From: Phaeodactylibacter sp.
Lineage (GTDB): Bacteria > Bacteroidota > Bacteroidia > Chitinophagales > Saprospiraceae
Direction: 5' to 3'
Assembly (NCBI GenBank): GCA_024102975.1
Contig: JAGFJD010000509.1
Coordinates: forward strand, 1-38,950
Length of the DNA stretch: 38,950 nucleotides
Shown here: in pieces, positions 1 through 7,810 of the stretch
How the letters are laid out: each line of letters begins with the position of its first letter
How positions within the stretch are numbered: the stretch's first letter is position 1
The notes under the pieces: generated by a model
The model's input: the letters and a program-made list of their open reading frames with translations, nothing else
Databases searched by the model: none
What the model was told of the DNA's origin: nothing
Made by a program: the position numbers and the translations under genes

Positions 1-111
1 TGGCGTATCGCCTGGGGAAATGCCCTGAAATTGATGGCTCCATGGCTGCATGGGGCCATTGTTAGGCCGCCCGTGCCCCTCAAACCATAGGCCAGGGGAA
101 CCCTGAAGCCA

Positions 112-165
112 TTATACTGACCCTGCGGGTTTTGTAGTCGACAAAACCTGCGTGCGTCAGTATAA
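112..165. repeat. Long imperfect inverted repeat (stem-loop)
   Basis: The outer arms are a perfect 10-bp pair (TTATACTGAC at 112-121 with GTCAGTATAA at 156-165). A small internal loop follows, then a 12-bp inner stem (124-135 with 141-152, two G-T pairs) closed by a 5-nt loop. No T-tract follows, so it is not a standard intrinsic terminator. It could be the footprint of a small mobile element, an operator or an RNA hairpin. Confidence 0.6.
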
Positions 166-260
166 CAGCGTACATTTTGGAAGTTTTCATGCCGAAAACC
201 ACAAGAGGGTACAAACCAGAATCGCACTCCCCGGATTGTCAAGCGCCTGGATATAGACGG

Positions 261-300
261 GGAAACACATGGAAATACATGGAAATACCCTGAAACCTGC
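261..300 (+). repeat. 10-bp-period repeat, GGAAAYACAT units
   Basis: Four consecutive 10-mers (GGAAACACAT, GGAAATACAT, GGAAATACCC, TGAAACCTGC) run in exact register. The next block (321-410) is the same motif in opposite orientation, so the two together form an imperfect palindrome. The same motif appears at 5771, 6681 and 10793. Confidence 0.7.
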
Positions 301-320
301 CGCCCTGCCTGAGTGGCCCC

Positions 321-410
321 TGTATTTCCAGGCATTTCTATATATTTCTATGTATTTCTACGTATTTCCAGGTATTTCCAGGTATTTCTACGTATCTCCA
401 CACATTTCTA
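321..410 (-). repeat. 10-bp-period tandem array, nine TATTTCYA units
   Basis: Nine units of exactly 10 bp (for example TGTATTTCCA, TATATTTCTA, CGTATTTCCA) run without spacer. The AAAT/ATTT tracts recur once per helical turn, which is expected to bend DNA. The array ends in the stop codon of the minus-strand MocR gene, so it lies in that transcript's 3' region. Confidence 0.8.
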
Positions 411-1850
411 CCCATCCCCCCCATATTCCCCTCCCCCTCCCACCAACCTCCCCAAAATCTCCAAACTCCCTTCGATTTCCTCCGAAAACGGTGCCCCGTA
501 GCTCAGGCGGATATAGTTGGAAAAGCGGCCGTCGGCGCTGAACATCTGGCCGGGGGCGATGCTGATGTTGTGCCGGATTGCGCGGCGATATAAAGCATAG
601 GCGTTCACCTCCGGGGGAAGTTCCAGCCAGAGGGTGAAGCCGCCCTGGGGCCGGGTGATCCGGATGTTGTCCGGAAAATGGTGGCAGATGGCCTGAGTAT
701 AGCGCAGGCATTGGGTGTGCAGGGCCTTTCTCAGCCTGCGCATGTGCAGGCCGAAGCGCCCGGCTTCGAGAAAGCGGGCTACCGCAGCATGGGTGGGGGC
801 GGCCGAAGTGACGGTGTGGGCCAGCTTCTGCATCAGCACCTGCTCCCGGAAGCGGCCCGGGAGGCACCAGCCCACGCGGTAACCGGGCGCCAGCATTTTG
901 GAAAAGGAAGAGCAGTAAAGCACCAGGCCCTTCTCGTCAAAGTGCTTGCAGGCCAGCGGGCGGCTTTTGCCGAAGTACAATTCCCCGTATATGTCGTCCT
1001 CGATCAGGGGAATGTTGCGCCGGGCCAGCATCCGCACCAGCCGCTCTTTGCGTTCGTCCGGGAGGCAGGCGCCGGTGGGGTTGTTGAAATTCGGCACGAA
1101 GAGGCAGGCGGCGACAGCCGTGCGGCCCAGGGCGTTCTCCAGGTAATCGAGGTCGATGCCGGTTTCGGGATGGACGGGCACTTCCAGGACTTTCAGCCCG
1201 AGGCTGTTCAACACCATAGATACGCCGAAATAACCCGGCGCCTCAATTGCCACCGTATCGCCGGGCCGGGTGAGCGCCTGCAGGCAAAACGACAGCGCCT
1301 CCATGCACCCCTGGGTGGTGACGATGTCTTCCGGCGCAGCGCTGCCGCCCCAGTTGAAGGCCAGGCGGGCCAGTTGCTGCCGCAGGCGGGCGTTGCCCTG
1401 TATGTCGCCGTATCGGATGCAACTGTGGGCATCCTCGCGCAGGGCCTCCATCATGGACTTATTCAGCTTGGCCTCCGGAAGGTGTTCCGGCGCCGGGGCC
1501 GCCACCGACAGGCGGACAATGCCTTCCGCCGAAAGGTTGCGGTAAACCTCCCGGATCATCTCGCCCACGCTGATGTCTTTCGGCGGCAGCCGGCGCTCCG
1601 CAAAGGGCGCCTGCGGCAATTCCTGCGGCGTAAAACGGACGTAATAGCCCGACTTGGGGCGGGCCTCCACCAGCCCTTTCATCTCCAGCTCGCCGTACGC
1701 CTTGAAGGCCGTGCTCATGCTGATGCCCTGCTCCTCGCTCAGCACGCGGACGGACGGCAGCTTATCGCCGGTACTCAATATGCCTTTCCCGATCATCTGC
1801 TCCAGGCGTTCCGCCACCTGGTGGTACAAAAAACCGACGGTTTCTTCCAT
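408..1850 (-). CDS. MocR/PdxR-type GntR regulator with aminotransferase-like domain
   Basis: A 480-residue fusion of a GntR winged helix (about residues 5-72, DKLPSVRVLSEEQGIS) and a fold-type I PLP aminotransferase domain (about 105-470). PLP-site residues are visible: N257 in NFNNPTG, D285 in PLIEDDIYG and the Schiff-base lysine K318 in SSFSK. Family members are cytoplasmic transcription factors that sense PLP or amino compounds; some control pyridoxal or amino-acid genes. The target here is unknown; ilvE and a GNAT gene lie divergently. The start at 1850 is chosen because a near-consensus promoter lies at 1903-1933, inside the longer open frame reaching to 2024, so upstream starts would fall outside the transcript. 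The glycine-rich tail (GGGGEYGGDG) runs into the 10-bp repeats and may be a recent extension. Confidence 0.88.
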   Translation of the reverse strand: MEETVGFLYHQVAERLEQMIGKGILSTGDKLPSVRVLSEEQGISMSTAFKAYGELEMKGLVEARPKSGYYVRFTPQELPQAPFAERRLPPKDISVGEMIREVYRNLSAEGIVRLSVAAPAPEHLPEAKLNKSMMEALREDAHSCIRYGDIQGNARLRQQLARLAFNWGGSAAPEDIVTTQGCMEALSFCLQALTRPGDTVAIEAPGYFGVSMVLNSLGLKVLEVPVHPETGIDLDYLENALGRTAVAACLFVPNFNNPTGACLPDERKERLVRMLARRNIPLIEDDIYGELYFGKSRPLACKHFDEKGLVLYCSSFSKMLAPGYRVGWCLPGRFREQVLMQKLAHTVTSAAPTHAAVARFLEAGRFGLHMRRLRKALHTQCLRYTQAICHHFPDNIRITRPQGGFTLWLELPPEVNAYALYRRAIRHNISIAPGQMFSADGRFSNYIRLSYGAPFSEEIEGSLEILGRLVGGGGEYGGDG

Positions 1851-1902
1851 AAAGCAAACTGTTATGCTAAAAAAACAAAAATCTGCATCTGTTTTCTTTT
1901 TC

Positions 1903-1933
1903 CAAAGGTAGAGATATTTGTGGCGGAAATCAA
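1903..1933 (-). promoter_or_regulatory. Bacteroidota-type promoter of the MocR gene
   Basis: On the minus strand TTG (complement of 1931-1933) is followed after exactly 20 bp by TACCTTTG (complement of 1903-1910), matching TTG-N19-21-TAnnTTTG. Initiation would fall near 1896, giving a leader of about 45 nt before the start at 1850. Confidence 0.65.
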
Positions 1934-1987
1934 GTGAGTAATACTTCATGCTTAGGAGGCAGCACCTCCCGTAAAGGCGCTGCCGCT

Positions 1988-2033
1988 TTGAAATCACCCG
2001 ACACTTTTTATTGAAATCACCCAAAACTGTTGT
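1988..2033 (+). repeat. Two 23-bp direct repeats before the GNAT gene
   Basis: TTGAAATCACCC occurs at 1988 and again at 2011, and the two 23-bp units match at about 17 positions. The pair ends just before the GNAT start codon (2037). It may be a tandem operator or another short-period leader array. Confidence 0.5.
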
Positions 2034-2036
2034 ATT

Positions 2037-2525
2037 ATGTCACCCATTGAAATTCTTGGTTACCGCCCGGAGTGGCGGCATTATTTCGAACAGCTCAACA
2101 AAGCCTGGCTGGAGGAATATTTCAGCGTGGAACCCATCGACCGGTGGGTGCTGGAAAACCCGGAAGAAGCCATCCTGAAAGAGGGCGGGCAAATCCTTTT
2201 CGCCCGGACGGAAGGGCGCATCATCGGCGCCGTCGCCCTGAAGTATAATAAAGATGGCGGCCTTGAACTGATCAAAATGGCTGTGGATAAACCGTACCGG
2301 GGGCGGGGCGCGGGCAAATTGCTGTGCCGGGCGGCCATCCGCAAAGCGGCGGAAATGGGGGCTCCGAGGCTCGTCCTGTATTCTCAGACCAAGTTGCCGG
2401 CAGCCATCGCCATATACCGCAAGCTGGGCTTCCGGGAGGTTCCGCTCGATGCGAACGATTTTTCTTACGAACGGGCGAATATCAAGATGGAGCTGGAACT
2501 GGAAGCTCTGCAGCAAAATTATTAA
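2037..2525 (+). CDS. GNAT family N-acetyltransferase
   Basis: A 162-residue single-domain protein of usual GNAT length. Motif A with the acetyl-CoA pyrophosphate loop is visible as KMAVDKPYRGRGAGKLL (R/Q-x-x-G-x-G/A form, about residues 80-96). The family's C-terminal signature is present as AAIAIYRKLGFREV. It should move an acetyl group from acetyl-CoA to an amine, but the acceptor cannot be told from sequence. It is divergent from the MocR gene and 67 bp upstream of ilvE on the same strand. The ATG at 2037 directly follows the 23-bp direct repeats. No signal peptide; cytoplasmic. Confidence 0.85.
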   Translation: MSPIEILGYRPEWRHYFEQLNKAWLEEYFSVEPIDRWVLENPEEAILKEGGQILFARTEGRIIGAVALKYNKDGGLELIKMAVDKPYRGRGAGKLLCRAAIRKAAEMGAPRLVLYSQTKLPAAIAIYRKLGFREVPLDANDFSYERANIKMELELEALQQNY

Positions 2526-2592
2526 ATTGATAAAACGGGCTCAACCTGCCGGGCAGGCTAAATAATTTTCCGAAAAATAAAACCAGATTTAC

Positions 2593-3663
2593 ATGCATAG
2601 GACAACAACCATTCCTGTTCAACGCACTAAGGAATCCCGCCTTCCCGGGCTGGACATCAACAACCTGCCCTTTGGCACGACGCCCACCGACCACCTCTTC
2701 ATCGCCCGCTATGCCGACGGCGAATGGACAGAAGCCCGCATCGAGCCCTTCCACCAGCTCACGATGAGCCCTTTCGCCCTCTGCTTTCACTACGGCCAGA
2801 CCGTATTCGAAGGCATGAAGGCCTTCCGGCTGGAAGACGGCAATGTGTCCATCTTCCGCCTCCAGAAGCACCACGAGCGCTTCAACCGCTCCCTGCAGCG
2901 CCTGAATATGCCGGATGTCCCTTATGAATTGTTCCGGGAAGGCATGCGGCAGCTCGTGGCGCTCGACCACCGGTGGGTGCCTTCGGGCAAAGATAGCGCC
3001 CTGTACATCCGCCCCTTCGTGATCGCTTCCGAGGAAAGGATCAAGGTGAAAACATCGGATGAATACCTGTTTCTCATCGTCGGCACGCCGGTGGGGCACT
3101 ACTACGCCCGCCCGCTGCGGGTCAAGGTCGAAACGGAATTCATCCGGGCGGCAGACGGGGGTACCGGCTATGCCAAGTGCGGCGGCAACTACGGAGGCGC
3201 CCTGCTGCCCACCCAGCGCGCCGTAGAAGCCGGCTACGACCAGGTGCTCTGGACGGACGCCCAAACCCGCGAGTTCATCGAAGAATCCGGCACCATGAAC
3301 GTCCTGTTCCTGATCGACGGCATCCTCATTACCCCCGCGCTGAGCTCTACCATCCTCGACGGCGTCACCCGCGATTCCATCCTGCAACTGGCCAGGGCCC
3401 GCGGCATCAAGGTCCAGGAGCGCAAAATCAGCATCCGGGAGCTGGAGGCAGCCCTGCAGAGCGATACCCGGGTGGAAGCTTTCGGAGCGGGCACAGCGGC
3501 CGTAGTGGCCCCTATCGAGTCCATCACGATCGGGGACCAAGCCTATGACTGTTATGTGGGGGAAGATGCAGCGATGTTTTCTTTTAAAACGGCGCTGCAG
3601 GCTATACGGACCGGCAAAGCGGAGGACGCCTGGGGGTGGAATGAGGTGGTGGTGGTAGAATGA
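2593..3663 (+). CDS. ilvE: Branched-chain amino acid aminotransferase
   Basis: A 356-residue fold-type IV PLP transaminase. The PLP lysine is K195 in GYAKCGGNYGG, and the Glu that contacts the PLP ring nitrogen lies in FIEESGTMN (about 230-231). The N-terminal block FHYGQTVFEGMKAFR and the T-x-L-x-G-V-T-R-like segment (STILDGVTRDS) are typical of BCATs. It catalyses reversible transamination of Leu, Ile and Val with 2-oxoglutarate in the cytoplasm. The DinB-like gene starts 8 bp after its stop and may be co-transcribed. A short CCTGC/GCAGG hairpin lies in the 67-bp leader. Length and motifs fit the long (about 350 aa) BCAT class; D-amino acid transaminases are shorter. Confidence 0.92.
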   Translation: MHRTTTIPVQRTKESRLPGLDINNLPFGTTPTDHLFIARYADGEWTEARIEPFHQLTMSPFALCFHYGQTVFEGMKAFRLEDGNVSIFRLQKHHERFNRSLQRLNMPDVPYELFREGMRQLVALDHRWVPSGKDSALYIRPFVIASEERIKVKTSDEYLFLIVGTPVGHYYARPLRVKVETEFIRAADGGTGYAKCGGNYGGALLPTQRAVEAGYDQVLWTDAQTREFIEESGTMNVLFLIDGILITPALSSTILDGVTRDSILQLARARGIKVQERKISIRELEAALQSDTRVEAFGAGTAAVVAPIESITIGDQAYDCYVGEDAAMFSFKTALQAIRTGKAEDAWGWNEVVVVE

Positions 3664-3671
3664 ATGATTGA

Positions 3672-4172
3672 ATGGAAATCACCAATATCTCTTCCTTCCT
3701 GGATTACTATGCCAGCATACGGGCGCGCACGGAGCGGCTCATCGCGGCTGTGCCGCCCGCCCAGCTGGATTTTGCCTATCAGCCCGGCAAGTTCACCGTT
3801 GCCGACCAGATCCGCCACATCGCGGCTATCGAGCGGTATATGTACGCCGAGACACTGGCCGGCCGGCCAAGCCGGTATGCGGGTTGCGGCAGGGAACTGG
3901 CTGACGGCTATGAGGCGGTCCTGGCGTTCTTCCGCCGGGCCCACGAAGAAACCATCGCCATCATCCGGGATATTGGCGACGAAGGGCTGAGCGCGCGCTG
4001 CCGGACTCCTGCCGGGACTTCCATACGCCGGTGGAAATGGATGCGGGCCATGGTAGAACACGAGATACACCACCGCGCCCAGATTTATCTCTACCTGAAC
4101 ATGCTGGATGTCCGCACGCCGCCTATGTTCGGGCTGACTTCAGAGGAACTGATTACAAAAAGTGAAGGCTGA
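3672..4172 (+). CDS. DinB-like four-helix metalloprotein
   Basis: A 166-residue DinB/YfiT-type protein. The family's metal-binding histidines are visible: H49 in QIRHIAAIE and H130/H134 in EHEIHHRAQIYLYL, the C-terminal helix motif typical of DinB. Members include bacillithiol or mycothiol S-transferases and many proteins of unknown activity. The substrate here is unknown. It starts 8 bp after ilvE and ends 8 bp short of the convergent glycosyltransferase gene, with no clear terminator between. No signal peptide. Confidence 0.85.
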   Translation: MEITNISSFLDYYASIRARTERLIAAVPPAQLDFAYQPGKFTVADQIRHIAAIERYMYAETLAGRPSRYAGCGRELADGYEAVLAFFRRAHEETIAIIRDIGDEGLSARCRTPAGTSIRRWKWMRAMVEHEIHHRAQIYLYLNMLDVRTPPMFGLTSEELITKSEG

Positions 4173-4180
4173 CGCGGCCC

Positions 4181-5740
4181 TCACTCATACTTCATAACTC
4201 CATATACGTCCCCATCATACGGAATCTCATACAATACCTTCTCCCCGGGAAACTGTTCCGGCAAAGCGATATAATAGCTCCCCGCCTCCAGCTCTTCGTT
4301 GCGGCGCAGCGTCTTTTCGCGGATTTGGTTGAGGTAAAAGATAGTGGTGAAGGAAATCCGGGCATCCTGATAGAGGTACAACGGCGCATCTCCCACTATC
4401 TCGTTGATTGTGTACGCAGTTTCGATGCCTTCCCGTGCGCCGCTGTCATGCGCCCGCTGGGGCAGCACCGTCAGGCCGAACAACAGCCGGCCGGCGACGG
4501 TGGCCAGGATCAGGAAGAGGAGCGTCCGCTGCGGCTGGCGGAAGTAAGCGTAGAACAGGGCCGCGCCGGCAAGGAACCCGCCCAGGGCTAACGGCCAGCG
4601 GTAATTCAGGAAATCCAGCCCCGGAACGAAGGGCAAGGCGAGGCTGCCCAGGGCCAGCCCTCCGATGAGGATGCCGCTAAGGGCCCGGAAAACCCGGAAG
4701 CGCCAGGCTTTTACCTCTTCCCGGTGCTGCCAGCCGTACAGGCCGATCATCAGCAGGAAGGGGTAAAGCATATAAATATACCGCAGCCGGGCACCGGGCG
4801 ATGCCCAGTAAGGCAGCACATTCGCCAGGAACATCAGAGCGGCGAAGGTGAGCAGCTTGTTGCGCAGCAGCAGGCTGCGCAAATCCCGCCGGATGGCAAA
4901 CAACAAGACCAACCCGCCTGGCAGCAGGTCTTTGACTATGTGTAAAGGAAACAAAAAAAAGTGTCCGAACAGCCTGAGCAAGCCATTCTCCGCTACGGTC
5001 CGCTCGCCGGACTCCTCCGCCATCATCTGCAGGTAGTTGCCGACATCGTTGTATTGGTGGTAAGCCAGCAGGTAGCCCCCCACCAGTGCGCCGTAAACCA
5101 GGATGCCCGCCAGATGGGCCAGGGAAAACAGGCGCTTCCACTCCCCTTCCCACCACAGCCAGACCAGCACCGACAAGCCCAGGAACAACAACGAAGGCGG
5201 CCCTTTGGTCAGCGTGCCCACCGCTGCCAGCGCATAGGTGGCCAGGAACATCAGCCCGTACCTGCCCTGCTGCTGAAAGTGGAACAGGGCGGCAAAACCG
5301 GCAAAGGTGACAAAGGTGTAAAACAGGTCGATCTCCCCGAGCAGGGAAAAGTAGAAATAAAGCCCCCCGCTGATGGGAAACAGCAGGGCGGACAGCCAGC
5401 CGAACTCAGGGTTGACATAGCGCCGGCCCAGCCCAAAGAGCAGCAGGGAAGTCAGGATGACGGACACTACCGTAGGCAAACGCAGCGCCCAGCCTGTATA
5501 CCCGCCCGTCAACCTGGCGCTGGCCCATATTACCCAGTTGAAAACCGGAGGCTTTTTGTAGTAAAACTCGCCGAACTGGGTCGGTACGATGAAGTTGCCG
5601 TTCTCCTCCATTTCCATAGCGATTGTGGCCCGGCGGGGCTCTTCCAGGTATACGGGCTGCATGCCCAGGTTGAGGAAGAGGCTGAGCAGGGCCAGGAGGG
5701 CAACCAGGATGTGTATTCGCATATTGGTGTACTGGCGCAT
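4181..5740 (-). CDS. Membrane glycosyltransferase, ArnT/PMT (GT39/GT83) type
   Basis: A 519-residue multipass protein with a signal-anchor first helix (HILVALLALLSLFLNL) and about a dozen hydrophobic segments. The first periplasmic loop carries YLEEPRRATIAMEM, matching the conserved acidic-plus-Arg motif of polyprenyl-phosphate-dependent ArnT/PMT transferases, followed by YYKKPPVFNW as in ArnT-like proteins. It probably transfers a sugar from a lipid carrier to lipid A, a glycolipid or protein in the inner membrane; donor and acceptor are not deducible. The start is ambiguous: ATG at 5740 or ATG at 5722 (MRIHILV). The first six codons fall inside a 9-bp-period repeat that is noncoding at other loci, so 5722 is plausible. 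Confidence 0.82.
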   Translation of the reverse strand: MRQYTNMRIHILVALLALLSLFLNLGMQPVYLEEPRRATIAMEMEENGNFIVPTQFGEFYYKKPPVFNWVIWASARLTGGYTGWALRLPTVVSVILTSLLLFGLGRRYVNPEFGWLSALLFPISGGLYFYFSLLGEIDLFYTFVTFAGFAALFHFQQQGRYGLMFLATYALAAVGTLTKGPPSLLFLGLSVLVWLWWEGEWKRLFSLAHLAGILVYGALVGGYLLAYHQYNDVGNYLQMMAEESGERTVAENGLLRLFGHFFLFPLHIVKDLLPGGLVLLFAIRRDLRSLLLRNKLLTFAALMFLANVLPYWASPGARLRYIYMLYPFLLMIGLYGWQHREEVKAWRFRVFRALSGILIGGLALGSLALPFVPGLDFLNYRWPLALGGFLAGAALFYAYFRQPQRTLLFLILATVAGRLLFGLTVLPQRAHDSGAREGIETAYTINEIVGDAPLYLYQDARISFTTIFYLNQIREKTLRRNEELEAGSYYIALPEQFPGEKVLYEIPYDGDVYGVMKYE

Positions 5741-5755
5741 TGGCGTATTCGTGTA
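5711..5755 (-). repeat. 9-bp-period leader array before the glycosyltransferase
   Basis: Five 9-bp units on the plus strand: GTGTATTCG, CATATTGGT, GTACTGGCG, CATTGGCGT, ATTCGTGTA. On the gene strand this reads as alternating CGAATAC/GCCAATG/GCCAGTAC blocks. Related blocks lie before the precorrin-2 dehydrogenase (18840) and the last T9SS gene (36553). The array spans the glycosyltransferase start codons. Confidence 0.6.
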
Positions 5756-5770
5756 AGGGGCCGGGCCGAA

Positions 5771-5839
5771 ACAGGGAAATATATGGAAATGCGTGGAAAT
5801 GCCCGCCCGGATCGGGCTGACACCTTATTTCCATATTTT
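5771..5839. repeat. 10-bp-period GGAAAT repeat with inverted partner
   Basis: Three units of exact 10-bp period (ACAGGGAAAT, ATATGGAAAT, GCGTGGAAAT, 5771-5800) are followed by the inverted motif TTATTTCCATATTTT at 5825-5839. The pair forms an imperfect palindrome in the 301-bp gap between the divergent glycosyltransferase and DoxX genes. Nothing else of note was seen in that gap except TAACTTTG at 5991-5998. Confidence 0.65.
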
Positions 5840-6041
5840 GATGCAAACATGTAGCTTCAGTGAACCGGCATTTTGCGGGCGCAAGATAACACAGATATCA
5901 GAAAGAATGGAATGGAAGGAATTACTGGTGGAAATGACCTGACAAACAAGTTATTGCACATTTCCCGCCAGAAAATCGAAGTGGCTACATTAACTTTGCC
6001 CTCCTTTTCTTGTTAGAGGATACAAAAGCAAAACCGAGATT

Positions 6042-6437
6042 ATGCCCGCAACAAGACAAAACGACATCGCCCTCCTGCTCCTCCGCCTCGCCTTCGGCGG
6101 CGCCATGATCTACGGCCACGGCTGGGGCAAGCTGATGCGCCTGCTGTCCGATGAGCCGGTAAAATTCTATGATTTTATGGGCCTGGGGCCGGAAATCTCG
6201 ATGGGCCTGGCTACCTTTGCCGAAGTGGGCTGCGCCCTGCTGCTCATCGCGGGCTTGTTCACCCGCTGGGCTACCGTCCCTCTGATTATCACTATGATGG
6301 TAGCCATCTCGGCAAACCTGGGCGAAGGGTTCGGCCAGATAGAAAAGGCCCTGCTTTTCCTGGCGGCCTTCGTTGCGCTGTCGTTCACCGGGCCGGGCTG
6401 GTACTCGGTGGATGCGCAGGTGCGGAACCGGGTATAA
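6042..6437 (+). CDS. DoxX family membrane protein
   Basis: A 131-residue, four-helix membrane protein of the DoxX family: LLLLRLAFGGAMIYGHGWGKL at the N-terminus, then segments around ATFAEVGCALLLIAGLFTRWA, VPLIITMMVAIS and KALLFLAAFVALSFTGPGWYS. DoxX proteins are small integral membrane proteins linked in some bacteria to terminal oxidases or oxidative stress; no enzyme activity can be assigned. A TAACTTTG (-7-like) element lies at 5991-5998 but has no well-placed TTG, so promoter assignment is weak. A 7-bp-period array follows directly after the stop. Confidence 0.82.
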   Translation: MPATRQNDIALLLLRLAFGGAMIYGHGWGKLMRLLSDEPVKFYDFMGLGPEISMGLATFAEVGCALLLIAGLFTRWATVPLIITMMVAISANLGEGFGQIEKALLFLAAFVALSFTGPGWYSVDAQVRNRV

Positions 6438-6439
6438 AC

Positions 6440-6481
6440 GGGATATGGGATATCTGATGTGCGATGTGCGATTTTTGATTT
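6440..6481 (+). repeat. 7-bp-period degenerate tandem array
   Basis: Six 7-bp units in register: GGGATAT, GGGATAT, CTGATGT, GCGATGT, GCGATTT, TTGATTT. It sits between the DoxX stop (6437) and the apbE start (6633). The rest of this gap shows only a TACTTTG element at 6580-6586 that could be part of a promoter. Confidence 0.6.
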
Positions 6482-6632
6482 ATTCCGGAAGCCCGTCGCC
6501 CGGCAACTGTTCCCTGTGAACCTCAGGTTGAAACACCGAAGATCAGTTATCGGCCTGCGTTTCCTTTCCATGCGTTCAATACTTTGTAAAATTATGACAA
6601 ATATTTTCGCCTCAGGGTACCAGGACAGCAGA

Positions 6633-7769
6633 ATGAGGAATCACATGCCGGCCCTTTGCCGTCTGGCCATTTTCTGCCCGTTTCCACGCATTTCCACGCA
6701 TTTCCTCATTTCAATGATTCTTCTCCTCTTCGGCTGCTCCTCCGGCGAACAGCCTCCGTCGGCCAACTACATCAAACTGGCGGGAGAGACTATGGGCACC
6801 ACCTACCACGTCACTTACAGCGACGGGCAGCAGCGCGATTTCCAGGCGGGCATCGACTCGCTGCTGCGGATCGTCAACCTGGAGGTTTCCACTTATATCG
6901 AACAGTCCACCATTTCGCGTTTCAACCAGGCGGACAGCGCGTTCAACCTGTCCTACGACCCCCGCACCCGGGAAGCGGGCGGATACCCCAACCGCCATTT
7001 CCTGGCCAATTACTTTAAGGCAAGGGAGGTGTATGAAGCCTCGGAAGGGTATTTCGACCCCACCATCATGCCGCTGGTCAACTACTGGGGCTTCGGATAT
7101 ACCCCCAAGAAAATGGTGGAGGACGTAGACAGCACAGCAATCGATTCTCTCGTGGAATTTGTAGGGTTCGGCAAGGTTAGCCTGACCGTCCGGGGCGGCG
7201 ACAGCCTGCTCCTCAAGGCGGCGCCCGGCGTACAGCTCGACTTCAGCGCCCTGGCCAAAGGGTACGGCGTCGACGCTGTAGCGCAGTTTCTGGCAGCCCG
7301 GGGAGTTCAACACTACATGGTGGAGATCGGCGGAGAGGTGGTTGCCCGGGGGCAGAACCCCCGCGGAGAAGACTGGAAGATCGGCATCAACGTGCCCCGG
7401 GAAGATGCCGGCAGGGAAGACATACAAACGGCTGTACCCCTCCACAACCAGGCGCTGGCCACCTCAGGAAACTACCGCAATTTCTACGAGGTCAACGGAG
7501 CCAAATACAGCCATACCATCAGCCCCTTCACCGGCTTTCCGGAGCGGAGCACCCTGCTGAGCGCCTCCGTATTCGCTCCCGACTGCATGACGGCCGACGC
7601 CTACGCTACCGCCTTTATGGCCATGGGGCTGGACAAGGCCTTTGAGCTGGCCGGCCGCCTGCCCGGCATTGAGGGATACTTCCTGTATAATGCCGAAGAC
7701 GGGACCCTGGGCGTCCGGTATACCGACGGCCTGCGCCCTCTATTTGAAAAAGAGCGCGATAAACAATAA
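6633..7769 (+). CDS. apbE: FAD:protein FMN transferase (ApbE) lipoprotein
   Basis: A 378-residue ApbE-family protein. Hallmarks in order: AGETMGTTYHVTY, YIEQSTISRFNQ, YFDPTIMPLVNYWGFG, DFSALAKGYGVDAVAQFL, MVEIGGEVVARGQNPRGEDW, ALATSGNYRNFY and YSHTISPFTGFP, then the Mg-site region CMTADAYATAFMAMG. The family moves FMN from FAD onto Thr/Ser of exported flavoproteins such as NqrC, RnfG or FMN-binding domain proteins. The N-terminus has a hydrophobic stretch ending in a lipobox (LLLFGC), so it should be a lipoprotein facing the periplasm. ATG at 6633 or 6645 is needed for a full signal; ATG at 6714 would leave too short a signal. Oddly, part of the signal peptide (FPRISTHFLIS) is encoded by the 10-bp repeat at 6681-6710. 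No flavinylated partner is in the window. Confidence 0.9.
   Translation: MRNHMPALCRLAIFCPFPRISTHFLISMILLLFGCSSGEQPPSANYIKLAGETMGTTYHVTYSDGQQRDFQAGIDSLLRIVNLEVSTYIEQSTISRFNQADSAFNLSYDPRTREAGGYPNRHFLANYFKAREVYEASEGYFDPTIMPLVNYWGFGYTPKKMVEDVDSTAIDSLVEFVGFGKVSLTVRGGDSLLLKAAPGVQLDFSALAKGYGVDAVAQFLAARGVQHYMVEIGGEVVARGQNPRGEDWKIGINVPREDAGREDIQTAVPLHNQALATSGNYRNFYEVNGAKYSHTISPFTGFPERSTLLSASVFAPDCMTADAYATAFMAMGLDKAFELAGRLPGIEGYFLYNAEDGTLGVRYTDGLRPLFEKERDKQ
6681..6710 (+). repeat. 10-bp-period repeat inside the apbE signal-peptide region
   Basis: TTTCCACGCA occurs twice in a row, followed by TTTCCTCATT, each unit exactly 10 bp. It is in the same family as the arrays at 261-410, 5771 and 10793, but here it is translated as part of the ApbE lipoprotein leader. 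Confidence 0.7.
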
Positions 7770-7810
7770 ATTTACCGGGCAAGTTTGCCCAAGCCTTTAA
7801 AGAAACATTA

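Larger units (their letters stand above)
1..407. other. Intergenic segment without a convincing gene
   Basis: No supported coding region lies here. The segment holds an inverted repeat at 112-165 and two blocks of 10-bp-period sequence (261-300 and 321-410). Short open frames are accounted for by the low-complexity repeats. The MocR gene ends on the other strand at 408. Confidence 0.6.

Noticed and set aside
321..410. Possible CRISPR array
   Set aside because: The 10-bp units are contiguous with no spacers, and no cas genes are nearby.
678..1937. Long plus-strand open frame (419 codons) opposite the MocR gene
   Set aside because: It is antisense to a gene with clear HTH and PLP motifs, shows no domain, and has the Gln/Arg/His-rich composition of a shadow frame in GC-rich DNA.
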